NCBI GenBank assembly: GCA_965245735.1
Contig: CBDFAX010000005.1
Span: forward strand, 1 to 64,000
Source: Abiotrophia sp965245735
GTDB lineage: Bacteria > Bacillota > Bacilli > Lactobacillales > Aerococcaceae
Direction of reading: 5' to 3'
DNA length: 64,000 nt
The notes below the pieces were generated by a model. The model searched no databases and was not told the origin of the DNA. It saw only the letters and a program-made list of their open reading frames with translations. The translations under genes were made by a program, and so were the position numbers. Positions 31,293 through 39,065 of the stretch are shown here, one piece after another. The first letter of the stretch is position 1, and every line of letters starts with the position of its first letter.

Positions 31293-31338
31293 CTGAAAAA
31301 CGGTCTCTTCAGGCAAATCAAGGTAAGGAGTAAGGAAA

Positions 31339-32061
31339 ATGGTAGAACCGAAATACAAACGTGTCGTCTTGAAATTAAGCGGCGAAGCCATGGCTGGACA
31401 ATCTGGCTTTGGTATTGATCCAGCAACCATCAAAGAAATGGTCAAGGAAATTAAAGAAGTTCACGCCCTAGGCGTAGAAATCGCTATTATTGTCGGTGGT
31501 GGCAATATTTGGCGAGGGATTACAGGGGCTGAGATGGGCATGGAACGGGCGCAAGCTGACTACATGGGCATGTTAGCGACTGTTATGAACTCCTTAGCCC
31601 TACAAGATGTTCTGGAGAACAATGGCGTGCCAACTCGGGTTCAAACCTCAATCGATATGCGCCAAATTGCGGAACCATTTATCCGTCGTCGTGCTATCCG
31701 CCACTTAGAAAAGGGCCGCGTGGTTATCTTTGCAGCAGGTACCGGGAACCCTTACTTCTCAACTGATACTCTAGCCGCTTTGCGCGCTGCGGAAGTGAAC
31801 GCAGACGTTATCTTGATGGCTAAGAACAATGTGGATGGTGTCTACGATGCTGATCCACGCCAGGATGCCAATGCAACTAAGTTCGACAACTTGTCCCACT
31901 TAGATGTTATTGCTAAGGGCCTAAAGGTTATGGACTCTACCGCTAGCTCGCTCAGCATGGATAACGATATTCCATTGGTTGTCTTCAACTTGAATGAACC
32001 TGGTAACATTCGTCGGGTAGTTTTGGGTGAATCCATCGGGACGGTCGTTGGCGGCAAATAA
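31339..32061 (+). CDS. pyrH: Uridylate kinase
   Basis: Hexameric UMP kinase forming UDP from UMP and ATP in pyrimidine nucleotide synthesis. The 240 residues show RVVLKLSGEAMAG, IVGGGNIWRG, MLATVMNSLALQD and FAAGTGNPYFSTDTLAALRA, all typical of the bacterial PyrH family (amino-acid kinase fold). AAGGAGTAAGG precedes the ATG. It stands between tsf and frr as in most bacteria, but with a terminator on both sides, so it may rely partly on readthrough. Confidence 0.97.
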   Translation: MVEPKYKRVVLKLSGEAMAGQSGFGIDPATIKEMVKEIKEVHALGVEIAIIVGGGNIWRGITGAEMGMERAQADYMGMLATVMNSLALQDVLENNGVPTRVQTSIDMRQIAEPFIRRRAIRHLEKGRVVIFAAGTGNPYFSTDTLAALRAAEVNADVILMAKNNVDGVYDADPRQDANATKFDNLSHLDVIAKGLKVMDSTASSLSMDNDIPLVVFNLNEPGNIRRVVLGESIGTVVGGK

Positions 32062-32069
32062 TGATTTTT

Positions 32070-32103
32070 AAGAGCGTCTCCTAGTCTCTAGGGCGCTCTT
32101 TTT
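32070..32103 (+). terminator. Terminator after pyrH
   Basis: AAGAGCG...CTAG / CTAG...CGCTCTT imperfect stem, T run. Confidence 0.85.
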
Positions 32104-32138
32104 GGATAAAATAGGCTATACTCAAGCTTGCTTAAATA

Positions 32139-32147
32139 TGCTATAAT
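32139..32147 (+). promoter_or_regulatory. Extended -10 promoter before frr
   Basis: TGCTATAAT (32139-32147), 33 bases before the frr start. The -35 region is weak. Confidence 0.6.
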
Positions 32148-32180
32148 AAGTTAGTACAAAATATGCAGGAGGCTGTCTCA

Positions 32181-32738
32181 ATGACTACTGAATTAATCAA
32201 AGATACTAAGCAACGTATGCAAAAGACCGTTGACGCCTACCAACGCGAGTTAGGTTCTATTCGGGCTGGGCGTGCTAATGCCAGCATTTTAGACCGTATT
32301 AGTGTTGAATACTATGGCGTGCCAACTCCCCTCAACCAATTAGCATCCATCACCATTCCAGAGGCGCGTATGCTCTTGATTACCCCTTATGACAAAGGAA
32401 CCCTAGGGGATATCGAGAAAGCGATCTTAATGAGTGATGTGGGCATTACGCCATCTAACGATGGGTCTGTGGTGCGTTTGGTCATTCCTGCCTTGACTCA
32501 AGAGCGCCGTCAAGAATTGGCTAAAACCGTTGGTAAGGAACAAGAAGGGGCTAAGGTCCGTGTTCGTAACATCCGTCGTGATGCCATTGACCATGCTAAG
32601 AAGGCAGAGAAGAACAAGGAAATCACCGAAGATGATTTAAAAGGTCTGGAAAAAGACATTCAAAAGTTAACAGACGACTTCGTCAAAGAAATCGAAAAAT
32701 TAACGGCTGAAAAAGAAAAAGAAATCTTAGAAAAATAA
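32181..32738 (+). CDS. frr: Ribosome recycling factor
   Basis: Splits post-termination ribosomes together with EF-G. With the ATG at 32181 the protein is 185 residues, the standard length; an ATG six codons upstream has no ribosome site, whereas GCAGGAGGC lies before 32181. Diagnostic stretches are RAGRANASILDRISVEYYG and VRNIRRDAIDHAKKAEKN. The C-terminal half is the three-helix bundle. Confidence 0.97.
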   Translation: MTTELIKDTKQRMQKTVDAYQRELGSIRAGRANASILDRISVEYYGVPTPLNQLASITIPEARMLLITPYDKGTLGDIEKAILMSDVGITPSNDGSVVRLVIPALTQERRQELAKTVGKEQEGAKVRVRNIRRDAIDHAKKAEKNKEITEDDLKGLEKDIQKLTDDFVKEIEKLTAEKEKEILEK

Positions 32739-32747
32739 GACTTTATC

Positions 32748-32788
32748 GACGTGGATTCTGTTGTATAGCAGGATTTGCGTCTTTTTTT
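32748..32788 (+). terminator. Terminator after frr
   Basis: GACG...GATTCTG / CAGGATT...CGTC stem with several G-U pairs, 8-base loop, seven T. Confidence 0.8.
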
Positions 32789-32801
32789 CTTACCTAAAAA
32801 G

Positions 32802-32810
32802 TGCTATAAT
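32802..32810 (+). promoter_or_regulatory. Extended -10 promoter before ketopantoate-reductase-like gene
   Basis: TGCTATAAT, 39 bases before the start codon; -35 overlaps the T run of the frr terminator. Confidence 0.55.
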
Positions 32811-32848
32811 GAAGTTAGTTAATAAACTTACATAGGAGGGGACTTGTT

Positions 32849-33775
32849 ATGTTAACCTATATTGTAGGTGCCGGCGCAATGGGGTGCCGTTTCGGCTACC
32901 AAATGGCTGAAGCCGGCCAAAAGGTCGTCTTGTTTGATGGCTGGCAAGACCACATTCAAGCAATCAAAGAAAAAGGCTTAATTATTACTGGCGACCAAGA
33001 CAAGACAGTAGCCTTGGATATTCGGCCTTTTGGTCAAGATGCGCCCGTCTGTGACCTCATGCTTCTCTTCGTCAAAGCCCACCAATTGGAGACAACCTTG
33101 AAGGAAACGGCTCACTTGCGTGATCAGCACACCAAGGTTTTCTGTTTACTCAATGGTTTAGGACATGAAGAAGTTATTAAACGATACGTGGATCCACATA
33201 ATATTATGATGGGGGTAACCGTTTGGACTGCTGTCCTTCTTGGTCCGGGGCAAGTTCGTCTCAAAGATTCCGGGACCATTAATTTCTGTGCGCTTGACCC
33301 AAGCGGTAAAGAACTTGGCCTAGAGGTAGAAGCTTTACTTAACCAAGCTGGGCTTAATGCGACATATGACGAGGAAGTCTTTAAGGCTATCTGGACTAAG
33401 GCCTGTGTCAATGGGACCATGAACTCTACTTGTGCCTTAACAGATTGTACCATTGCAGAATTCTTCTCTTCGGAAGAGGGACGCTTAATTGTTCGTCAAC
33501 TCATGCACGAGTTCATCACTGTAGCCAAAGCCAAAGGTATTGTCCTCGATGAGGAGAAAATCTACCAGTATCTTTTGGACTTGTCGGTTAAGTTAGCAGG
33601 TCACTATCCATCAATGCACCAAGATCTGGTTCAACAAAAACGCCTAACTGAAATTGACTACATCAATGGGGCTGTGGCACGTATGGGGGCCGATTTAGGC
33701 ATTGATACACCTTACTGCAAGATGGTGACGGAGTTCATCCATGTTAAGGAGCGTCAAATTGGGGTGCGCGCCTAG
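32849..33775 (+). CDS. 2-dehydropantoate 2-reductase family protein
   Basis: A 308-residue NADPH-dependent reductase of the ApbA/PanE family; the founding activity makes pantoate for coenzyme A. The dinucleotide motif is GAGAMG (residues 7-12), the central FVKAHQ segment carries the conserved lysine, and the C-terminal helical domain has FKAIWTKACVNGTMNSTCAL with the second conserved lysine. TAGGAGGGG precedes the ATG. Paralogues acting on other 2-oxo acids exist, and no other coenzyme A genes are nearby, so the symbol is left open. Confidence 0.85.
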   Translation: MLTYIVGAGAMGCRFGYQMAEAGQKVVLFDGWQDHIQAIKEKGLIITGDQDKTVALDIRPFGQDAPVCDLMLLFVKAHQLETTLKETAHLRDQHTKVFCLLNGLGHEEVIKRYVDPHNIMMGVTVWTAVLLGPGQVRLKDSGTINFCALDPSGKELGLEVEALLNQAGLNATYDEEVFKAIWTKACVNGTMNSTCALTDCTIAEFFSSEEGRLIVRQLMHEFITVAKAKGIVLDEEKIYQYLLDLSVKLAGHYPSMHQDLVQQKRLTEIDYINGAVARMGADLGIDTPYCKMVTEFIHVKERQIGVRA

Positions 33776-33791
33776 TAACTAAGGCCAAAGG

Positions 33792-33819
33792 CTTGACACT
33801 TAGGTTCTTTATGGTATAA
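33792..33819 (+). promoter_or_regulatory. Promoter of rimP-nusA-infB operon
   Basis: TTGACA (33792-33797), 16-base spacer, TATAAT (33814-33819). Confidence 0.85.
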
Positions 33820-33847
33820 TGAGTACAGTCGAAATCAAGTTGGAAAG

Positions 33848-33874
33848 GAGTGAGCGGTGACGCTTGCTCTTTTT
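33848..33874 (+). terminator. Attenuator-like hairpin in rimP leader
   Basis: GAGTGAGCG / CGCTTGCTC stem (two G-U pairs), GTGA loop, then five T, before the first gene of the operon. It overlaps a possible 7-codon leader frame (GTG at 33856 to TGA at 33879) preceded by AAAGGAG. Confidence 0.5.
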
Positions 33875-33896
33875 GCATGAGAGAATGAGGTGAACT

Positions 33897-34370
33897 ATGA
33901 GTGCAATTTTAGATAAGGTGACACCAGCCATTACCGAGATAGTAGAAGCCAACGGCTGCTACTTGGTTGACATGGAATATGTCAAGGAAGGTAAGTCTTG
34001 GTTCCTTCGCATCTATGCGGATAAACCAGGACGGATTGACATTGATGACTGTGCGGCCATCAGTGAGCAAATCAGCGAACATCTGGATAGTATTAAGCCT
34101 GATCCATTTCCTGAGGCTTATTTCTTAGAGGTCTCATCACCAGGGGCGGAACGGCCATTGAAAACTGATCAAGCCCTGCGAGAGGCAATAGGTGAGTATG
34201 TGCATTTAGACTACTATGCGCCACAACACGGTGCTAAGAGCCATGAAGGGACTTTAGAAGCTGTGACAGATGATAAAGTTACGCTGACTGTCCAAATTAA
34301 AACTGTCAAAAAACAACTAGAAATCGAACGCCAAGCCATCGCCAAAGCGCGTCTGGCTATTAAGTTCTAA
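33897..34370 (+). CDS. rimP: Ribosome maturation factor RimP
   Basis: Assists 30S maturation. The 157 residues show YLVDMEYVKEGKSWFLRIYADKPGRIDIDDCAAISEQIS and the SSPGAERPLKT motif, both diagnostic. GAATGAGGTG precedes the ATG. First gene of the standard rimP-nusA-rnpM-ylxQ-infB-rbfA operon, 21 bases before nusA. Confidence 0.96.
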   Translation: MSAILDKVTPAITEIVEANGCYLVDMEYVKEGKSWFLRIYADKPGRIDIDDCAAISEQISEHLDSIKPDPFPEAYFLEVSSPGAERPLKTDQALREAIGEYVHLDYYAPQHGAKSHEGTLEAVTDDKVTLTVQIKTVKKQLEIERQAIAKARLAIKF

Positions 34371-34391
34371 TAGACTACTGGAGGATAGACA

Positions 34392-35582
34392 ATGAGTAAG
34401 GAACTTGTTAAAGCAATGCAGGTTTTAGAAGAAGAAAAGGGGATTTCTCGTCAAATCATCAAAGAAGCCCTGGAATCTGCCTTAGCTCTAGCATATAAGA
34501 AAAATTATGACCAAGCCCAAAACGTGGAGGTCCAATTCGATGAGAATAAGGGCACCATTAAGGTCTACTCGGTTAAAGAAGTTGTAGAAACCAACTATGA
34601 TTCGACCTTAGAAATCAGCCTAGAAGAAGCGCTCAAGATTAACCGCGCTTACGAAATTGGCGACAAAATCAAATTCGAAGTGACACCTAAGGACTTCGGT
34701 CGTATTGCGACTCAGACAGCTAAGCACGTCATCATGCAGCGTATTCGTGAAGCTGAACGGGAGAATATCTTCGAGGAATTTAGCCAATATGTAGATGAAA
34801 TCATGACCGGGACGGTAGAACGTCAAGATCACCGCTTTATCTACGTCAATATTGGCCGTGTGGAAGCTATCATGCCACTTGGGGAACAAATCCCTAGTGA
34901 ACAATTTGAACCTGATCAACGCATTAAGGTTTATGTAGCCAAGGTTGATAAGACAAGCAAGGGCCCACAAATCGTAGTCAGCCGTGCACATAATGATTTC
35001 TTGCGCCGCCTCTTCGAACAGGAAGTACCAGAAATCTACGATGGTACGGTTGAAGTCATGGCCATCGCTCGTGAAGCAGGTGACCGTGCCAAGGTTGCAG
35101 TACGTTCACGTGATAAGAATATCGACCCAGTCGGGACCTGTGTGGGCCCACGAGGTCAACGTGTTCAAGCCATCGTTAACGAACTCAACGGCGAGAATAT
35201 GGACATCATCGAATGGAATGAAGATCCAGTTGTCTTCATCCAAAATGCTTTGAGTCCTGCTCAAGTTCTCAAGGTTGATTTCAACGAAGAAGCGCATGCC
35301 TGCATCGTGGTAGTACCGGATAACCAATTATCCTTGGCCATCGGTAAACGGGGTCAAAATGCCCGCCTCGCTGCTCGTTTGACGACCTATAAGATAGATA
35401 TCAAGTCAGAATCTTCTTATGCTGATTACTTAAAAGAGCAAGCAGCCTTAGCGCTGGAGGCTCAAGCTGCAGCTGAAGCCGGTCAAGAGGATTTAGCAGA
35501 AGAACTTCCAGCTGAAACACTGGACCAAGCAGTTGAAGTAGAAGATCTAAAGCTTGAATCTGAACCTGCTGACGAACAATAA
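34392..35582 (+). CDS. nusA: Transcription termination/antitermination factor NusA
   Basis: RNA-polymerase-binding factor controlling pausing and termination. The 396 residues comprise the N-terminal RNAP-binding domain, an S1 domain (about 135-200, GTVERQDHRFIYVNIGRVEAIMP), then two KH domains (VGPRGQRVQAIVNELNGE; LAIGKRGQNARLAARLT), and an acidic tail ending EPADEQ. The Gram-positive form lacks the C-terminal repeats of enterobacterial NusA, as here. GGAGGATAG precedes the ATG. Confidence 0.97.
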   Translation: MSKELVKAMQVLEEEKGISRQIIKEALESALALAYKKNYDQAQNVEVQFDENKGTIKVYSVKEVVETNYDSTLEISLEEALKINRAYEIGDKIKFEVTPKDFGRIATQTAKHVIMQRIREAERENIFEEFSQYVDEIMTGTVERQDHRFIYVNIGRVEAIMPLGEQIPSEQFEPDQRIKVYVAKVDKTSKGPQIVVSRAHNDFLRRLFEQEVPEIYDGTVEVMAIAREAGDRAKVAVRSRDKNIDPVGTCVGPRGQRVQAIVNELNGENMDIIEWNEDPVVFIQNALSPAQVLKVDFNEEAHACIVVVPDNQLSLAIGKRGQNARLAARLTTYKIDIKSESSYADYLKEQAALALEAQAAAEAGQEDLAEELPAETLDQAVEVEDLKLESEPADEQ

Positions 35583-35605
35583 GGCTGAGCGAAGGAGGGG
35601 ACCCG

Positions 35606-35911
35606 ATGCAAACGAAGAAACAGCAAGCACCCCGCAAGGTGCCAATGCGTAAATGTATTGTATCCCAGACTATGTTCCCTAAGAAGGAACTGGTCCGGGT
35701 GGTCAAATCCAAAGAAGGGCAGATTTCGATTGATCCAAGTGGTCGTCAAAATGGTCGTGGTGCCTATATTGGCCTAGACCGTAATCTGGCCTTGGAAGCT
35801 AAGAAGAAACGGACCTTTGACCGTGCTTTCAGTATGAAAGTGGAAGACGCCTTCTACGATGAACTCTATGCCTATATTGATCATCAACAGGCGCGTAAAG
35901 AATTACTATGA
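35606..35911 (+). CDS. rnpM: YlxR-family RNA-binding protein RnpM
   Basis: A 101-residue basic protein of the YlxR/DUF448 family; the Bacillus member was described as RnpM, a modulator binding RNase P RNA. Diagnostic: KVPMRKCIVSQTMFPKKELVRVV and the GRGAYI segment. GAAGGAGGGG precedes the ATG. Its stop overlaps the next start by four bases (ATGA). Function is by family. Confidence 0.92.
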   Translation: MQTKKQQAPRKVPMRKCIVSQTMFPKKELVRVVKSKEGQISIDPSGRQNGRGAYIGLDRNLALEAKKKRTFDRAFSMKVEDAFYDELYAYIDHQQARKELL

Positions 35912-36204
35912 CACCAGAACAAAAGAAACTGAACATGTTAGGTCTGGCCAACCGGTCGGGTAACCTGATTAGTGGTGACGAACTCGTTGAGAAAGCCATT
36001 AAACGCGGGCGTGTGGCCTTGGTCATCTGTGCCCAAGACGCTAGTGACGCTACCCGCGCACGTTATCAGGATTGGTCCCAGCGCTATCATGTTCCACTAG
36101 AAATGACATTTAACCGAGAACAAATCAGTCACGCTGTGGGAAAGACGCGTTCGATAGTGGCCATCACCAACCAGGGAATGGCTAAGACCTATCTTTCCTA
36201 TTAG
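35908..36204 (+). CDS. L7Ae-family RNA-binding protein YlxQ
   Basis: A 98-residue member of the L7Ae/L30e/Gadd45 fold, predicted kink-turn RNA binder (YlxQ in Bacillus). Opening KKLNMLGLANRSGNLISGDELVEKAIKRGR is typical. Start overlaps the rnpM stop. infB follows 38 bases later. Cellular role in bacteria is poorly known. Confidence 0.9.
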   Translation: MTPEQKKLNMLGLANRSGNLISGDELVEKAIKRGRVALVICAQDASDATRARYQDWSQRYHVPLEMTFNREQISHAVGKTRSIVAITNQGMAKTYLSY

Positions 36205-36242
36205 CCCTACTGACCAATTCTTAGGAATAGGAAGGTGAGACA

Positions 36243-38543
36243 ATGACAGTTAGTCGCGTATATGAATTTGCTAAAGCACATAATATGAGCTCCAAGGCTG
36301 TATTAGAATTGGCAAAGAAAAATGGTATTGAATTCAATAGCCATATGTCCTCTATGACTGAGGGCCAAACTCAAGAACTGGAACGCTTATTGCGTCAACC
36401 AAAGGCTGCACCAGCAGAGAAAGCAGCATCTAAACCAAAACAACAAGACAAGCCCGCGCCTAAGGCTAAGCCTGAAGCTAAGCAAGGCCATAAACAGTCT
36501 GATAACAAAGGCCAAAATCAAGCCCACCAAGGTCACAAGCAAGCTAAGAAGCCACATGGCCAAGAGTCTGCTAAAAACCACGAAGGCCAAGCCAAGGCTA
36601 AGCCTGAAGGCAACCGCCACAATGGCCAACAGTCTAACAACCAAAATCAACGTCATAACCAAGCAGACTTTGATTCTAACCGCCGAGGTGGTGGTAGTCG
36701 TCGTAAGAACCGTGGCCGTCACAACCGTCAAAATGCTAACGTGACCGAATCCAAAGGGATTACTGCTCGTAAGCATAAGGAATTGCCAGAGAAGTTAGTC
36801 TACACGGAAGGCATGAATATCCAAGAGATTGCTAAACTCTTCCACCGTGACGCCAGTGAAATCATCAAGAAGCTCCTCATGTTAGGGGTTATGGCTAACC
36901 AAAACCAAGCACTTTCCAAGGAAGTTATTGAATTAATTGCCATGGAATATGGGGTAGAAGCGGAAGAAAAAGTGGTCATTGATAATGCTGACTTGGAACG
37001 TCACTTCGCCCAAGAAGAAATTAAGCCTGAAAACTTAGTAACACGTCCACCAGTTGTCACCATTATGGGTCACGTCGACCATGGTAAGACTACTCTCTTA
37101 GACCAATTGCGTAACACCAATGTCTCTGAAGGCGAAGCCGGCGGGATTACCCAGCATATCGGGGCCTACCAAGTGAAGATTAACGACAAGTTAATTACCT
37201 TCTTGGATACACCTGGTCACGAGGCCTTTACCACTATGCGTGCCCGTGGTGCGGATGTGACTGACATCACCATCATCGTGGTTGCAGCGGATGACGGCGT
37301 CATGCCACAAACAGTTGAAGCTATTAACCACGCTAAGGCAGCAGATGTTCCAATCATTGTAGCTATTAACAAGATTGATAAGCCAGGGGCTAACCCTGAT
37401 CGCGTCATGCAAGAATTAACCGAGCACGGCTTGATTCCAGAAGCATGGGGTGGGGAAACTATCTTCGTGCCAATTTCTGCTAAGTTCAATCAAAACATTG
37501 AAGAACTCTTAGAAATGATTCTCTTGGTTTCTGAAGTGGAAGAATTGAAGGCTGATCCTCAACGATTGGCTATCGGGACCGTTATCGAAGCCCGTTTAGA
37601 TAAGTCTCAAGGTTCAACTGCAACCCTCTTGGTACAACAAGGGACCCTTCATGTTGGCGATCCGATTGTAGTCGGGAATGCCTTCGGTAAAGTTCGTACC
37701 ATGGTTAATGACGCGGGTCGTCGCATTCGCCAAGCAGGTCCAGCAACGCCAGTTGAAATTACTGGTTTGAATGACGCGCCGCAAGCGGGTGACCTCTTTG
37801 TAGTCTTCCCAGATGAAAAATCTGCTCGTGCGGCAGGTGAAGAACGTGCTAAGCGTGCTCAATTGGCTATGCGTGACCTTAAGAAGAAGGTGACCTTGGA
37901 CAACTTGTTCGAGAGCCTGCAAGAAGGCGAGCTCAAGTCTGTTAATGTCATCATCAAAGGGGACGTGCAAGGTTCCGTTGAAGCCTTGTCCGCTAGTCTT
38001 CAGAAGATTGATGTTGAAGGCGTCCGCGTAGACATTATCCACCAAGCGGTAGGTGCCATCAACGAAAGTGATATTACCCTAGCTCAAGCTTCAGGTGCTA
38101 TTGTTATCGGCTTTAACGTACGTCCTACGCCACAAGCTCGTTCCTTGGCCAACGATAATGAAATCGACATCCGCCTCCACCGCATTATTTATAATGTCAT
38201 CGAGGAAATCGAAACAGCCATGAAGGGTATGTTGGATCCTGAGTACGTGGAAGAAATTACCGGTCAAGTGGTTGTACGTGAAACCTTCGTCGTTTCGAAG
38301 GTTGGGACCATTGCAGGTTCCTATGTCTTGGATGGTTTCATCCAACGTAACAGCAAGGTTCGGATTATCCGTGATAACATTGTCATCTATGAAGGCGAAC
38401 TAGCTAGCCTCAAACGCTTCAAAGACGATGCCAAAGAAGTATCTAAGGGCTTTGAGTGCGGGATTATGATTGAAAACTATAACGACATTAAGATTGACGA
38501 CATCATCGAACCATACCGTATGGTTGAAGTTAAACGTAGCTAG
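36243..38543 (+). CDS. infB: Translation initiation factor IF-2
   Basis: GTPase that places initiator tRNA on the 30S subunit and promotes subunit joining. The 766 residues have an N-terminal helical IF2_N motif (VYEFAKAHNMSSKAVLELAKKNGIEF), a low-complexity Lys/Gln/Asn/His-rich linker (about 60-165), a second IF2_N region, then the G domain with GHVDHGKT (276-283), DTPGHEAF, NKIDKP, and domains II-IV. AGGAAGGTGAG precedes the ATG. The linker is unusually rich in Gln, Asn and His. Confidence 0.98.
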   Translation: MTVSRVYEFAKAHNMSSKAVLELAKKNGIEFNSHMSSMTEGQTQELERLLRQPKAAPAEKAASKPKQQDKPAPKAKPEAKQGHKQSDNKGQNQAHQGHKQAKKPHGQESAKNHEGQAKAKPEGNRHNGQQSNNQNQRHNQADFDSNRRGGGSRRKNRGRHNRQNANVTESKGITARKHKELPEKLVYTEGMNIQEIAKLFHRDASEIIKKLLMLGVMANQNQALSKEVIELIAMEYGVEAEEKVVIDNADLERHFAQEEIKPENLVTRPPVVTIMGHVDHGKTTLLDQLRNTNVSEGEAGGITQHIGAYQVKINDKLITFLDTPGHEAFTTMRARGADVTDITIIVVAADDGVMPQTVEAINHAKAADVPIIVAINKIDKPGANPDRVMQELTEHGLIPEAWGGETIFVPISAKFNQNIEELLEMILLVSEVEELKADPQRLAIGTVIEARLDKSQGSTATLLVQQGTLHVGDPIVVGNAFGKVRTMVNDAGRRIRQAGPATPVEITGLNDAPQAGDLFVVFPDEKSARAAGEERAKRAQLAMRDLKKKVTLDNLFESLQEGELKSVNVIIKGDVQGSVEALSASLQKIDVEGVRVDIIHQAVGAINESDITLAQASGAIVIGFNVRPTPQARSLANDNEIDIRLHRIIYNVIEEIETAMKGMLDPEYVEEITGQVVVRETFVVSKVGTIAGSYVLDGFIQRNSKVRIIRDNIVIYEGELASLKRFKDDAKEVSKGFECGIMIENYNDIKIDDIIEPYRMVEVKRS

Positions 38544-38557
38544 GAGGGAGCAAGCCT

Positions 38558-38917
38558 ATGGCAAACTATCGTGTAGGCCGTGTCCGCCAAGAAATTATGC
38601 GTGAAGTCAACCGCATTTTGCTACGCGAAGCCAAAGATCCGCGTATCGAAGGGGTGACCATTACCGATGTGGATTTAACAGGCGACTTGCAACAGGCGAC
38701 CATCTTCTACTCAACACTGAGTGATAAAGCTGGTGAGCGTCAGAAGACGGAAGCAGGGCTCAAGGCAGTAACAGGTCTGGTTCGCAGTGAACTGGGCAAG
38801 GTCCTCAAGCTCTACAAGACACCTGAAATCCGTTTCGAACGTGACCGTTCAGTGGACTACGGAAATCGTATTGATCAATTACTCAACCAAATTCATCAAC
38901 AAGATCAAGCAGAATAA
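38558..38917 (+). CDS. rbfA: Ribosome-binding factor A
   Basis: Cold-shock-linked 30S maturation factor with KH-like fold. The 119 residues show VRQEIMREVNRILLREAKDPRI, VTITDVDLTGDLQQATIFYS and the PEIRFERDRSVDYGNRID closing motif. AGGAGGG precedes the ATG. Last gene of the operon here; a terminator follows, and truB, often next, lies 2.9 kb away behind ppc. Confidence 0.96.
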   Translation: MANYRVGRVRQEIMREVNRILLREAKDPRIEGVTITDVDLTGDLQQATIFYSTLSDKAGERQKTEAGLKAVTGLVRSELGKVLKLYKTPEIRFERDRSVDYGNRIDQLLNQIHQQDQAE

Positions 38918-38920
38918 GCC

Positions 38921-38951
38921 AAAGAGACTAGGTTAGCCTAGTCTCTTTTTT
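38921..38951 (+). terminator. Terminator after rbfA
   Basis: AAAGAGACTAGG / CCTAGTCTCTTT perfect stem, TTAG loop, T run. Confidence 0.94.
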
Positions 38952-38998
38952 GATGGGTCAAAAAGTGACCTAGTCAGCACAAGTATAAAGAGGGCGAC

Positions 38999-39027
38999 TT
39001 GTTTAACTAGTCTATTTAACCTATAAT
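38999..39027 (+). promoter_or_regulatory. ppc promoter
   Basis: TTGTTT (38999-39004), 17-base spacer, TATAAT (39022-39027). Confidence 0.7.
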
Positions 39028-39065
39028 AAGAGTTAGATATTTTTGCCAAAGAGAAGGTGACATCC

